Shown here: positions 48,935 to 60,102 of the stretch, piece after piece | Layout: each line of letters opens with the position of its first letter | How positions within the stretch are numbered: position 1 is the first letter of the stretch | DNA from: Datisca glomerata | Lineage: Eukaryota; Streptophyta; Magnoliopsida; Cucurbitales; Datiscaceae | Direction: 5' to 3' | Assembly (NCBI GenBank): GCA_003255025.1 | Contig: QANY01000261.1 | Span: forward strand, 930,001 to 994,000 | DNA: 64,000 nucleotides | Translations under genes and position numbers: made by a program | Notes under the pieces: generated by a model | What the model was told of the DNA's origin: nothing | Seen by the model: the letters and a program-made list of their open reading frames with translations, nothing else | The model's database searches: none

Positions 48935-49710
48935 TTCGAAGTTTTTGATTTTCTTCTCAGAACAATGTCCGTGGACACTCCCAAAGACTTAGGCTCATTT
49001 AGTGGAGCCATGACCTCGTTTTAATTTCCTTTTGAGAACGGCGCCTATAGACACTCCCAAGAACTTAGGCTCCTTCCGTGGAACAATGACCCTGTTTTGA
49101 TTTCCTTCTAAGAACGACGTTCGTAGACACTCTCAAGGACTTAGGCTCCTTCCGCGGAACCATGGCCACATTTTGATTTCCTTCTGAGAATGGCGTCCTT
49201 AGATACTCTCAAAGACTTAGGCTCCTTCCATGGAGCCATCTTCCCGTTTTGATTTCCTTTTGAGAATGACGTTCGTAAACACTCTCAAGGACTTAGGCTC
49301 CTTCCGTGGAACCACGACCCTGTTTTGATTTTCTTCTGGGAACGACGTCCGCTGACACTTCCAAAGACTCAGGATCCTTTAGCGGAACCACAACCTCATT
49401 TTGATTTCTTTCAAAGAACGGTGTCCGTAAAACTCCCAAGAACTTAGGCTTCTTCCATGAAACCATGGCCCCGTTTTGATTTCTTCTGGGAACGACATTC
49501 GTAGACACTCCCAAGAACTTAGGCTCCTTCCGTGGAAACATGGCCCATTTTGATTTTCTTCTGAGAATGGCGTCCGTAGACACTCCCAAGGACTTAGGCT
49601 ACTTTCATGGAACCATGACCCCATTTTGATTTCCTTCTAGAACGACGTCCGTAGAAACTCCCAAGAACTTAGGCTCCTTCAGTGGAACCATGGCCCCATT
49701 TTGATTTACT
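48935..49710 (-). repeat. About 85-bp tandem array in LARD copy 2
   Basis: Nine to ten units with GAACGACGTCCGTAGACACT, CCCAAG(G/A)ACTTAGGCTCC and GGAACCATGGCCCC, separated by TTTTGATTTCCTTCT. Same unit as 3160-3440. The open frames MGVSTDAILRRK and the like simply read through the repeat. Confidence 0.88.
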
Positions 49711-49884
49711 ACCTGTTCGTCGATAGAGTTTTTCCTGTTTCCTTTCATTTCTTCCGGTTTGCATTTTTTGTTTCGTATTTCTCCATTTCTCCCTTTCGGT
49801 TCCCTTTTCTACTTTTAACGTTTTCCTTCCTTTTCTTGCTTCTTTTTCCTTTACTCCTGACCTTCTCGTTCTAAAACGTTGAAG

Positions 49885-50045
49885 ACGCGGCCTTCCTTTA
49901 CTTGGCCTTCTTTTCTCGGCCTTCCTTTACTTGGCCTTCTTTTCTCGACCTTTCTTTACTTGGCCTTATTTTCTCAGCCTTTCTTTACTTGGCCTTCCTT
50001 TACTTGTCCTTCTTTCCCTGTCTTTCTTTATTTGGTCTTCTTTTC
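49885..50045 (-). repeat. About 24-bp tandem repeat in LARD copy 2
   Basis: Six to seven units of CGGCCTTCCTTTACTTGGCC and CTTCTTTT. The counterpart in copy 1 is the AGTAAAGGAA repeat near 3826-3900. Confidence 0.75.
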
Positions 50046-50419
50046 TAAGCTTTTCTTGGAACGAGTTTCTGTTCTGAAATTTTTCTCCTTCTTTTCTTTC
50101 TTTCTTTTTGAGTTATCCATTTTCTTTCTTCTGTTCTCATCCTTTGTCCATCGAGACTTGTGTTCCAGTTCTTTTTAGAGTAGGACTTATGTGTTGTCCT
50201 ACCCTTATTTTCTTATGGGAGTAGGACTAATGAATCGCACTTTCCAAGGACTACGCCCTTAGTTCATTCTAAAATTATGACTTATGAATTACCCATTCTA
50301 AGGATTTACGCCCTTAGTTTCTTTTGAGAGTATGACTTATGAATTTTCCCTCAAAGGACTTACACCCTTAGTTCTATTGTCGAAGAAGAGAGAGCGAGTT
50401 GACAGCCTGTAGGTTATCA

Positions 50420-51180
50420 TTCTATAAGTTTTGATTGAGAGCTCCAAATCAAATTCTGTGAGATTCATCTAAAAGTTGATTTTTATATGCTTCCGATGAT
50501 ATATAATCCTCCCCGTAATTAGCTTCCAATTGACACTATATAATTTCTAAATTTGTGTGTTCTGCATAATCTATCTTCCTGAATAACCTTCATGAAAATT
50601 ATTATAACTTTTGTTTGGGAGCTCTGAATCAAGTTCTGCAAAAATTTTCAAGAAGTATACATCTGTACCATTTTCAACAATATATAGTTTGTCATATAGT
50701 ACTATCTAAAATGAAACACTTTAAAGATTCAATTTAAAAGATGTGAATAACCTTACTTTTCTGAGCAATATGTACAATAATTACCGGGACTTTTGATCGA
50801 AAGATCCAAATTTAATTCTGTAAAATTCTTCAATAAGTAGACTTTTGTATCTTTCTGATAATATAGGATTTTCCATGTAGTTGGTGGTGAATACAGTTTA
50901 ATCTCCAAATTTGATCATCCCACATAATCTATTTTCCTGACAGCCTTAATGAAAATCATCATAACTTTTGCTTAAGAACTCCAAATCAAGTTCTAAAATA
51001 TTCTTCACGAAGTAGGCATCCATATTTTTCTAGTGATATATTATTTGCTATATAAAATTACTAAATTGATAGTCTAAAATTAATTTTGTAAAGCATTCAT
51101 ATGTTTACTTTCCTGAATGCACTAATGAAGACTATCATAACTTTTGATCGAGAGCTTCAAATTAATTTTCATAAAATTCT
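50420..51180 (-). repeat. Spacer repeat array in LARD copy 2
   Basis: Five to six diverged copies of a block with ATAACTTTTGATCGAGAGCT, CCAAATCAA(A/G)TTCT and AAGTAGAC. Same unit as 2630-3010. Confidence 0.7.
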
Positions 51181-51550
51181 CCGTCGTCAATATAATTTTG
51201 TCTGCAATCAAGATAATTTTGTCCCCACTGTCAAGACGATTCCCGTTGTCTAACCAATTTCATTCCCATTCTCAAGCCTTATCCCGTTCTCAAGACTTTT
51301 TCCGTTGTCAAGACTTTGTTTATGATAAATCAAATAAATGTAAAAGAAATAAATCGAATATGAAAGGAACGATTTTACCATTTTCTATTTCGTTTCTAGT
51401 TTTGTATTTGTTGTCGTTTCCATCTCCGCTTCCAACCTGTTACCATTTCTGTTTCTGCTTTCGTTGTTGAAGGCGCATTTGATTTGGTTTTTGGCATTTT
51501 GGGAGGGATATTTTCAAGTTTTTCTCTCGCTCTTAATGAAAGCACCAAAA

Positions 51551-52549
51551 TGTAAAAGATTTTTCGGTATGGAAAACCCTCTACGAACAAATAATAAAGA
51601 TAATAATTTAAAGAGGATGAGAGAATAAAGACACCATCATTTGCGTGAAAAGCTCTTAAAGGGAATAAAAACCACGAAAATACTATTTTTCTAGTGAACA
51701 TCATCATTTACATCATTGTTGTAAAGCGTTTCTTGGGTTCAATCTCCTATTTGTTAGAAGAATTTTCACAGTAATGAGAGAGAATAGAAAAACGACAATG
51801 CTCTTAGTCAAGATATTCTCAAATTGTCTCCCCCTCATTCCCTTGAACATCCTCCTCTCTTTATCATTTACTATCCAAGCCTTTTGTAGGCCTCCTAATT
51901 TATATGAGCTGATTAGAATAATAATAAAAGGGAGGGGGAATGATTATTCTCCCCCTATGGTCTCGTAGGCACTCATTATGCCTAGAGATCACACTCATTC
52001 GTGGGGATCTTTCTGCCAATTATAACTCTTTTTTTTCCTTCCTTACTTATCATTTCTATCTTTCGCATTCAGGCGTCAATCAATCACATTCAATTGATGA
52101 TTTCTTATGGTTCAATCCAGTTGGTCGTAGCCACTTGGTGCATGCCATCATGTCTCATCCGAGTCATTCAGCTACTTAATCAATCACTACCACTTGACTA
52201 TCATTATTGATCTCTTTCATCTGTTCAAGTTATTCTTATATTCTTTCTCGTCCCGTTCTTGCACAGTTCAGTGAGTATCTTGCCCGTTCTGGGTAGTTCT
52301 CCAAGTCTCAAGTTCATTTTCTCGTTCCTGAGGCGTGAGTCCTCCGTCAGTCTTTTCCCGTTTGTTAGCCAACTTTTCTCATTATGGTGCTCTTTCCCGT
52401 TCTCGATATGCGTCTGACTATTATTCGTTTGTTTACGGGTGTCTTGCAACATCAGTCTTCTCTCCCGTTTTCACTTTTCTGCCGCTTTCTATGAGCCATT
52501 CGATTGGCCCTGCTTGTACACGTGGCAATGATTATTTTTAACTTGTTCA
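51551..52549 (-). repeat. 5' LTR of LARD copy 2
   Basis: Partner of 46596-47595. Ends ACTTGTTCA on the + strand, followed by CTTAC. Confidence 0.88.
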
Positions 52550-52639
52550 CTTACAAGTGTGTGGGGGAGTCGGTGTGGCGTAAAGTAAAGATTGAGAAAA
52601 GTAGAGCAAAATTACCTTCTGGAGTATTCTGAAGGTGTA

Positions 52640-52690
52640 ACTTAGAGAATAAGCATTAACTAACTCTGTGCCAGCAGCTGCTGTAGTGAT
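52640..52690 (+). pseudogene. Plastid-type 16S rRNA fragment (organelle DNA insertion)
   Basis: GAGAATAAGCATTAACTAAC followed by TCTGTGCCAGCAGC resembles the 530-loop region of plastid small-subunit rRNA, where GAATAAGCATCGGCTAACTC and TGTGCCAGCAGC occur. The 19 bases at 52660-52678 appear to match exactly; the next bases (CCGCGGTAA in rRNA) have decayed to TGCTGTAG. The similarity extends weakly 20-30 bp to the left. Too short to be a gene. A chance match is unlikely for this length but not excluded. Confidence 0.5.
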
Positions 52691-52796
52691 TTGATCTACT
52701 ACCGTAAACTTATTACTTGAGCGAAAGAGGAAAATGGAGGATTAATAACTAATTATCATGAAAAGTTAACAAAACCAGAGTTAAACACAATTGTAG

Positions 52797-53040
52797 CCCT
52801 CAAGAGTGGGCTCAACTGGTTAAAAGGTCAAAGGTCTTAGCAAATGTCCAAAATTCGACTCTTTCAAGTGGATCTTGGAAATGTGGTATATCTATGTTTC
52901 AATGTTTACCGTTCGATTACACTCAAGCTTCGACCCCGAAGTAGGTTCAATGGAGATCGACGCAGTGACGAGTGAGACCAATGTTCTCTGCTGTGTAGTG
53001 GGGTCAACACCTCCTCTACCCAATTCTTGTAAAAAAAAAA
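52797..53040 (+). mobile_element. tRNA-derived SINE
   Basis: About 244 bp. The 5' end carries a pol III A-box-like GGGCTCAACTGG (52808-52819) and a B-box-like AATTCGACTC about 32 bp later (52852-52861). The body is unrelated to tRNA, and the 3' end is CTTGT followed by ten A residues (53031-53040). It is flanked by ACAATTGTAG (52787-52796) and ACAATGGTAG (53041-53050), a 10-bp target duplication with one mismatch. Non-autonomous; moved by LINE machinery. The small open frame at 52875-53063 is not a gene. Confidence 0.75.
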
Positions 53041-53050
53041 ACAATGGTAG

Positions 53051-55079
53051 AATCGTTACTTAGTTGAAAAGGGCTATTTTAAGGTGTTTTTCTTGTTTTC
53101 AAATATTTAAAAATGATAGCGCATAATTTATGTTTTATTTTTTAAATTTCATATTTTTTTCACTAATAGAATTCATATTTTTTTGCTCTCATGTTTTTGT
53201 CTATGTCATATTATTGGGTATGATTGATGGAATTTAATTAAGTCATATCAACGTTCTTTTTATGATCATTATTAAAAAACTACTTCAAGAACTGAATTAT
53301 GTGGCACATAGTGTATTGTTTTTCTCGTTAGGATGATTTATCATTATATGAAGCACTAAAATAATTGATCACATAGTAGCTAGCCAATAATTACCAAATA
53401 CAAAACAATTGGCAATGATCCGACAATTCTGGCTGCTCTGGACATTAAAGAGTAGTCCTTGTCATATGGGACAAAAAATGATACTTATCATCATAAATAT
53501 AAATATGTCTAGTATAATTATGAGTCAATAGGTGTATACGATTTTAATTTGTATATGATATATAAAGAAACACTAGATTAAAATTTTGAGAGAAATGTAT
53601 TATTACTAAATCATACTGACAGTAAACAGTATATTAATACACAATAAAGTACTAACTCAATTGCAAAAAACACAAGTTTATGATGATGTGGCAGGGAATT
53701 AATTGGGTATAGAAACAATTGTAGGGAATGTCACAAAAATGATGGAGGGCATGAAATATAAGGCTTGTGGGATGGTAGGGGTAATAAGGGATACATGGTT
53801 AGAGTAGAGAGACTTTAAGACAACAAACCCATCTGGCTGTCTATGGCATATCATGTGCTTTCATTAATCAAATGTATATATATTTGCAAAATAAAAAGTA
53901 AAGCAAACCCATGAAAGTAACAAATGTTCACACATATATGATATTATTAAACTCCCTCATTAAGAGTTGTAGTTCTCATCACATTATTCTTTATATTTTT
54001 AACTTTATAAAAATTCCAAATAAAAAATTACAGCATAAAATAAAAATAAAAATCCATAAAAGTAAAAGCATAATATGATTCTCGTTGTTTACGAGATAAG
54101 AATCACTTTCTCTCCTAGAAACATGCTTTTCTAATATTCCTAATTCCTCCACCTTTTCTTGAATGACTCCTCCCTACTCCATGTACGATATTGAAAACAA
54201 TTTTGGAATTTTTTAAAGTACAATTTAATTGTCTTAAAAGCCTATAAGGTCCATGTTGTGTGATGAAAAAACATAAAATTGTTTTCTAAAATTAATTAAA
54301 ATTAGAATACATTTTAATAAATGTATTTTTTGCTTATTTACAAAAAAAAACACTATATATAATCTCTAATCAAAACAAGACATAATCTATACTTAATCAT
54401 GATTTTTTATCTTAATAAGGCTTCATACTATTACAAAGTGGAGTCAACATAAAAAAGGCATTAGATCTACTTAAAATACAATAGTCAATTATAGGCGACA
54501 TTTTATGCACACTTAAAAACTATGTGATGATATGATTTATAGCATGTGGTATTAAATTATGATTTAACAAAAACCAACAACAAAAGCTATATACGTGGAC
54601 TTGTGACGGGGAATAACCGGTCATTTACATACTGACACCGGCTGCACCAGTCACACTTGAGGGACTTGACCAACTAATCCGATATTTACTCTGCTTTTGT
54701 GACCTGGAAGGAATGGGTAATAGGCTAATAGGCTAACAGGCCACCTAGCATTCCGACAGTGAGAGAAAGAATCTAATGGAGTGGTGCCAGCTGCTGAAGT
54801 TGAATGATCAAAGCCATCCCTAAAGGTCAAAGTTGTCCAAAATTTTCTTCTCTCTCCTACCATCCTACCATTCGATTACCACGAATTTTTTTTTGACAAA
54901 TATTGGTTATAATTTTGGAGTTAATAGGAATTATAATAAATCAAACTTAAACTATTCCTTTTTGCAACTTTTGAGTTATTGATTTTGTTTTTAATATTTC
55001 ATTATAAGAAATACTTATTTTTTTATGTTTAAGTAGAATCAAGTAAATGGATCAGATCGTCAAAATAAAATTAACGGTC
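53051..55079. other. AT-rich intergenic region upstream of the TPR gene
   Basis: No gene recognised. 54600-54870 is GC-richer and ends in a TTCGATTAC stretch; the minus-strand frame 54651-54863 has no domain. Confidence 0.5.
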
Positions 55080-55297
55080 GAGATTCCATTACCATCCCTC
55101 TTCCTTTATTTGATTGTGATTTAAAATCCTCTTCATTCTCTTCCTCACCACCATTTTCCATTTTCCTCTCATTTTCCCTCTCTTTCTCTCCCTTCATACC
55201 TTTTCTCTCGCGGGAGAGAGATACAAAGAGGCTATTGGGTCATGAATTTTGGTTGATTAAATCTTGACGCTTCTTCTAGAGCACTAGCCTAAAACCA
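55080..55297 (+). promoter_or_regulatory. Presumed 5' untranslated region of the TPR gene
   Basis: Pyrimidine-rich (TTTTCCATTTTCCTCTCATT and similar to 55200), then a GC-containing stretch, ending at AAAACCAATGG, where the ATG has G at +4. No TATA box can be assigned with confidence. Confidence 0.4.
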
Positions 55298-57338
55298 ATG
55301 GCTGTTTCTTCTCCATTTCTTAGTGGAACTGAAAAGAAGCCATGGTGGCTTAGCAACAGACAGGTACTTCCTTTTTCCCTCTTTTTCTTATTTCAACATC
55401 AATTTCTCATATTTTTAATGAATTTTATGTTGGGTTTGTTTGTTTTTCTGTTATTTTGCATTGAAATCAAATGGGTTTTCTGTCGAAATAATATTGAAAA
55501 AAATTTGGACAATCCAGATTGCAGACAAATACATCAAGGATGCTAGGGCCCTGATTGCGACAGGTGAACAGAGAGATATTTGTTCGGCTCTGAATCTTTT
55601 AGAGGCGGCGCTGGCTCTGTCGCCGGAGTTCGAACAAGCCCTTGAGCTCAAAGCTCGGTCTCTGCTCTATCTTCGGCGGTTCAAGGATGTTGCTGATTTG
55701 CTTCAAGACTACATTCCGAGCTTCAAAATGGAAAACGATGACTCAGGATCTGATGGTTCATCTCAGCAGCTGTCGAGAGAGCAAGTGAAGCTCCTTTCCT
55801 CCACCGCATCGCCCCGTCGTAAAACTGACCCTCCTTTCAAATGCTTCTCTTTCTCTGACTTTAAGAAGAAGCTCATTGCTGGCTTCCGTAGGAATGACGA
55901 GAAAGAAAAGCGATGGAGGTACGTCTATTCGTGATTGGAAAACAAAATTTAGAAATAAAATCGAGAATCTACGTACCAACCTGAGCCTTACTCTTTTTTT
56001 GGCTTTTGGCTAATATAATTATTGATTTGAAAACGAGTTTTTAAAAAAGAATGACAAGAAAACTGTTGAAATTACAAGTTCAAATCATAGAGATGAATTG
56101 AACTAGTTTTTGCTCAATTAAGAGCTAACCCTATGCCTCTGTACAGATATACAGTATTGGGCCAAGCTTGCTGTCATTTAGGCCTAATGGAGGACGCCGT
56201 GGCTCTTCTTCAAACAGGAAAGCGCCTTGCCTCCGCCGCATTACGCCTTGAAAGCAAATACTGGTCAGACGACACTTTCTCCTTCTCCTATCTTCCAATT
56301 CCCAGCAGCAACTTCAACTCTAATCCTCCTACCACGCCACCACGGTATATAACCGAATCCGAAACGGTCACTAACTTTCTCAACCGCGTTAAACTCCTAC
56401 TCCGACGCAGAACCGCTGCATTGGCCGCCCTCGACACCGGCTTCTACTCGGAGGCAATCCGCCACTTCACAAAAATCATCGACGGCCGCCGTGGGGCCCC
56501 ACAAGCCTTCCTTGCCGAATCCTACATGTACAGAGCCTACGCATACCGATCACTCGGCCGAATCGCCGAGTCAATTGCGGATTGTAATCGGACTCTAGCT
56601 CTTGACCCCACCTGCATTCATGCTTTGGAAACAAGAGCATCCCTTCTCGAATCGATCCGATGCTTTCCCGATTGCTTACACGATTTGGAACACCTAAAGC
56701 TTCTCTACAACTCAATCTTACGAGACAAGAAGCTCCCCGGACCGGCTTGGAAGCTTCAAAACGTCCGGTACCGAGAAATCCCGGGAAAGCTATGTGCTTT
56801 ATCCACTAAAATTCAAGAATTAAAGCAAAGGATCACGTCCGGAGAAATCGGAACCGTCGATTACTATGCTTTGATCGGATTACCACGTGGGTGCTCGAGA
56901 TCCGAGTTAGAGCGGGCCCATTTGCTGTTGTGTTTACGACATAAACCCGATAAAGCTACAAACTTTATAGACAGGTGTGAGCTTGGGGATGATGGAGATG
57001 TTGATTCAGTTAAAGATAGGGCGAAATTGGGTGCTTTGTTTCTGTATAGATTGGTGCAAAAGGGGTATTCTAGTGTAATGGTGAGTATTATGGAGGAAGA
57101 AGCAGTAGAAAAGAAGAGGAAGAAGGCTGTAGAAGCAGCAGCACAGGCTACAATTCAAGTGGAACAACAAATCGGGAGATCGAATGTGGAATCGATATTG
57201 AATCAGATTAAAAGTTTATCAGGTCAAGCAGTTTTCCAAGGTGGGTATTGTCGTGATATTGCTGCTGTTGGAAATTTAATGCCTCAAGTTGGGTTTAGCC
57301 TTCCGATTGCTGTGAAGTATGAGGCATTGAGCTGCTGA
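55298..57338 (+). CDS. TPR protein with J-like domain, three exons, 552 aa
   Basis: Exons 55298-55363, 55518-55918 and 56147-57338, joined at GT-AG introns (donors GTACTT and GTACGT; acceptors CCAG and ACAG); 1659 nt with stop. The first ATG begins MAVSSPFLSGTEKKPWWLSN. Helical TPR-type repeats occur at residues 30-80 (ALNLLEAALALSPEFEQAL), 157-190 (TVLGQACCHLGLMEDAVALL), 245-281 and 282-316 (AYAYRSLGRIAESIADCNRT). Residues 394-428 form a J-domain-like segment, DYYALIGLPRGCSRSELERA to LCLRHKPDKA, in which the HPD triad reads KPD. That His normally stimulates Hsp70 ATPase, so this is a degenerate J-domain. A charged helix EEEAVEKKRKKAVEAAAQAT (472-491) follows. Resembles plant TPR/DnaJ-like proteins of unknown precise role, probably a chaperone adaptor. 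No signal peptide or membrane segment. Intact: no stops or shifts across the joined exons. Confidence 0.9.
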
Positions 57339-57642
57339 TTTGGTCGTTTTCTGTTTGTACAGAGAAATTTTGAAGGCTACTGGGAAATTTTGTCACCATT
57401 TTTGTTTTTTAGAACTTTTGTCCACTCATGTACATATGTTATGAAAATTTTGGGAATTGTTTAAAATTAAGAAACTTTCTATGTTAATCCACTCAGTGCT
57501 GTTGGAATTTGAAAATGCTGAGGATTGCAGTGGTGGAAACTGCTGGTTTGTGTTTGCCCAGTGAAACTTTTGATCTTTCGCCTAAAACTAAAAAAAACCA
57601 ATGGGTCTTTCCAGAGGGAAATGCCCACTTCAGTTATCACCT
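57339..57642. other. 3' flank of the TPR gene
   Basis: Presumed 3' untranslated region and spacer. No canonical AATAAA seen; the small open frame 57509-57694 has no domain. Confidence 0.5.
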
Positions 57643-57844
57643 TGAAAGTAGTTTAGAGAAACTGAAACTATATTTCTCATTGATTCAAGATTAACAAAAC
57701 CTAAACCTGTCTTAGATACAAGCTAAGTTTAAAACAGATTATTTAACGACTATTCTAACACAATCTAAGTGATTACAATAAGAACCACTAGTAAGAAGAC
57801 AACTAAGCAATGGAAACTAACTAAATATAATTAGTTAGCTAACA
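57643..57844 (-). repeat. 3' LTR of a small copia element
   Basis: Minus-strand TGTTAGCTAACT...CTACTTTCA, 202 bp, starting right after a TTGAGGGG purine tract. The partner LTR and duplication were not found on the right, where the element is cut at about 58410. Confidence 0.6.
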
Positions 57845-58410
57845 CCCCTCAAACTGATGTTGGTAAATAGCATCATCATAATCAATTTGTCTTTAAATAA
57901 GAGAAAACGAGCAGAGGAGAGAGTCTTTATGAACATATCTGCAATCTGATCTTGATTGTGGCAATGAAATGAATAGTGAGTTCTTTATGAACCACTTTTT
58001 CCTGAATATAGTGATAATCTATCTCGATGTGCTTTGTACGAGCATGGAACACGGGATTAGATGCCAAGGCCATTGCTGAAATGTTGTCACACCAGAGTTT
58101 TGGAGGTTCCCTGGTATAAACACGCAAGTCAAAGAGAAGTTGTCTTAAGCAACGGAGCTCGACTACAGTATTTGCTAAGGCACAGTATTCTGCATCAGTG
58201 GAAGAGCGTGCAACAGTGTGTTGTTTTTTGGCTGACCAAGAAACCAGATTAGAATCAAGGAAAATAATGAAACCAGTAGTGGATCTTCGATTTGAAGAAT
58301 TAACAAAGGAAACATAGTACCTAGATCCTGAAAATGAAACAATGGGTGGAGGGCCCCAAACATCACTATGCATTAATTCTAAAGATGAACAAGATGTCTA
58401 TAAAGTAAGG
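57845..58410 (-). pseudogene. Ty1/copia remnant: integrase start fused to RNase H
   Basis: A 148-residue open frame (57927-58373). It begins in the integrase core (LELMHSDVWGPPPI and SGSRYYVSFV), then jumps in frame to the RNase H end (SSNRRSTTGFIIFLDSNLVS, SWSAKKQHTVARSSTDAEY, KLWCDNISAMALASNP and RTKHIEIDYHYIQEKVV). A one-base shift near 57960 separates the last part (DQIADMFIKTLSSARF), which runs to the 3' LTR. Most of the integrase and all of the reverse transcriptase are deleted. RNase H glutamate and aspartate motifs (AEY, WCDN) remain. It lies 600 bp past the TPR gene on the opposite strand. Confidence 0.85.
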
Positions 58411-60088
58411 TGTAATTACTATTTATGAGTATTTATTTATTTTTCTGACATTTATGTATTACTTAATTTTATGAATAAATGAAAATTTTTCTTTAATTAA
58501 AGTGTGTTTATAATTTACTCAAATCCTGAAACTATTATCAACGTAAGAAGAGTAAAGACAGATGTGTCTTCCAGACAAACTTTTCTGAAATAATTCAGAA
58601 CGTTATTTGCAGTCTTAAGATCGACTGGGCAATCGAGTCCGATTATGACTGTTAGATTGAACCAAATGATGACAGTCTCGGGGCATGGGAGTGGATACTC
58701 TAACGATTAACCTAGACATGTTATGGAACATGTTGAATAGACCGGTAACCAATTAGTTTAGAGCAAAGTCGTTTATCCAGCTCTAAATCTAATTGTTACA
58801 CCTATAAGGGTATTTTCATAATTACCTTTATCTTGAGGTGAATACGAAACTTGACTTAGTTAGTTAAGATATTTGATATGCCAAAAGAGTGAGTTCGAAT
58901 TGCCGGACAATACCTCGACTATTGGGATCGTGATTCAATTATGTTGGAGTTGCATGATTCACAGATATGAAAATTCATGGCGAGATTACAAATTCGACAA
59001 TATCACCATAAGCATTATTGATGGTGTATGAAAAATTAACTTGGCCAAGTATTCAATGAAATGAATCATTGAATAAGATATGGTGAACTGTACGAGACAA
59101 GTCACTGTTATGTCTTTCTTATTCACAGTCAATAAAATGAGTTAAGAAAATAATAACTCATATTCACGAAGGGTAATATGTTAAAATATTCTGTGTACCG
59201 TGAAATAAAAGAGTTTATTTGCACCAACAAAAAATGTAGCGCGCATAAGTCGAGAATTGATTTGGCATCGGACCTATAGTGAAGTTGTACGATGTCAAGG
59301 TTAAATAGGTCAAGAATTTATAGAGATAATTCACCAAGTATTTGAATCTTATAGCTTTATTCATATGAGCCCATTCGGCCTAAGGAGTAGCTCGTAAGGA
59401 CATGAATGAAAAATAATATCAGTTGGACCGAAAATGTGTTTTGGACCAAGATATATTTTCCGAGCTCATATGTAATGGATGTTAAACTTAATTAGTGAAG
59501 AGCAAGTAATTAATGTTCAAATTAATTGGTTGGTTATTTTTTAATTATTAGATAATTAGTAAATAAAAAAATTAATTAATTCATTGATGGAGATCCATTT
59601 AATTTATCAATTTAGATTGATAAATTTGGACACAACATGTGTGTAAATTCTGTGGTTATTATATAAGGGATGTCAATAGGGTTGCCTCCCTAAGTGTGTT
59701 GACACCTGAACACATTTGTGTGATTACACATAGCAGAAAAAAACGATCATCTCCCCTCCCTAACTGTTGCCGCCAAAAACTAAGAGGGAGAAGGAAAAAT
59801 TCAAATTTTCTTACTCAGTTGTTTTGAGAGCCCACACTTAGTTCCTAACGACGTCCTTGCGAGGCATACTTCTGAATCCAACGAGTGTTTATTGATGTGA
59901 AAATTGATTCGAGTTCTATGAATAACGAAAAACATAAAGACAATCAATAGGATTCCACCAAGTCAGAAATTCTCCGATACAAGAATGATATAATATTATT
60001 TCTGCCAATGCAAATTTTTTAATTTCCCACCCACTAACCGTTCGTGGTTCATTGAGTTTTCCTCAAATTTTTGAAACACGATCTAACA
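58411..60088 (+). repeat. 5' LTR of a Tork-like copia element
   Basis: Ends GATCTAACA, followed by AT and the primer site at 60091. 58934-60088 is similar to 5745-7058 (shared CAATGAAATGA(A/G)TCATTGAA, AAAATGTAG(C/T)GCGCATAA and TTTCCTCAAATTT blocks). The start at TGTAATTACT is a best guess. Confidence 0.65.
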
Positions 60089-60090
60089 AT

Positions 60091-60102
60091 TGGTATCAGA
60101 GC
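60091..60102 (+). other. Primer-binding site of the copia element
   Basis: TGGTATCAGAGC, complementary to the 3' end of initiator-Met tRNA, two bases after the LTR end. Confidence 0.85.

Larger units (their letters stand above)
46596..52549 (-). mobile_element. Non-autonomous LTR retrotransposon, LARD-type (copy 2)
   Basis: LTRs at 46596-47595 and 51551-52549 (1000 and 999 bp), flanked by perfect duplications CTTAC (46591-46595 and 52550-52554). Minus orientation: the primer-site-like TTTTGGTGCTTTCATTAAGA follows the 5' LTR (51550 downward), and a GATGGGGGC purine tract precedes the 3' LTR (47604-47596). LTR ends (TGAAC and TTTACA) and internal repeat types match copy 1 at 481-5289. No gag or pol is visible in about 4 kb of interior. 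The family is therefore stably coding-less and depends on another element; the primer-site style suggests a gypsy (possibly Tat-type) helper, which is inference. Confidence 0.88.

Noticed and set aside
48935..49710. Regularly spaced repeats resembling a CRISPR array
   Set aside because: The whole 85-bp unit is conserved, with no unique spacers, and it lies inside a plant LTR element.
54651..54863. 70-codon minus-strand frame upstream of the TPR gene
   Set aside because: No recognisable domain or supporting signals; probably promoter-region sequence.
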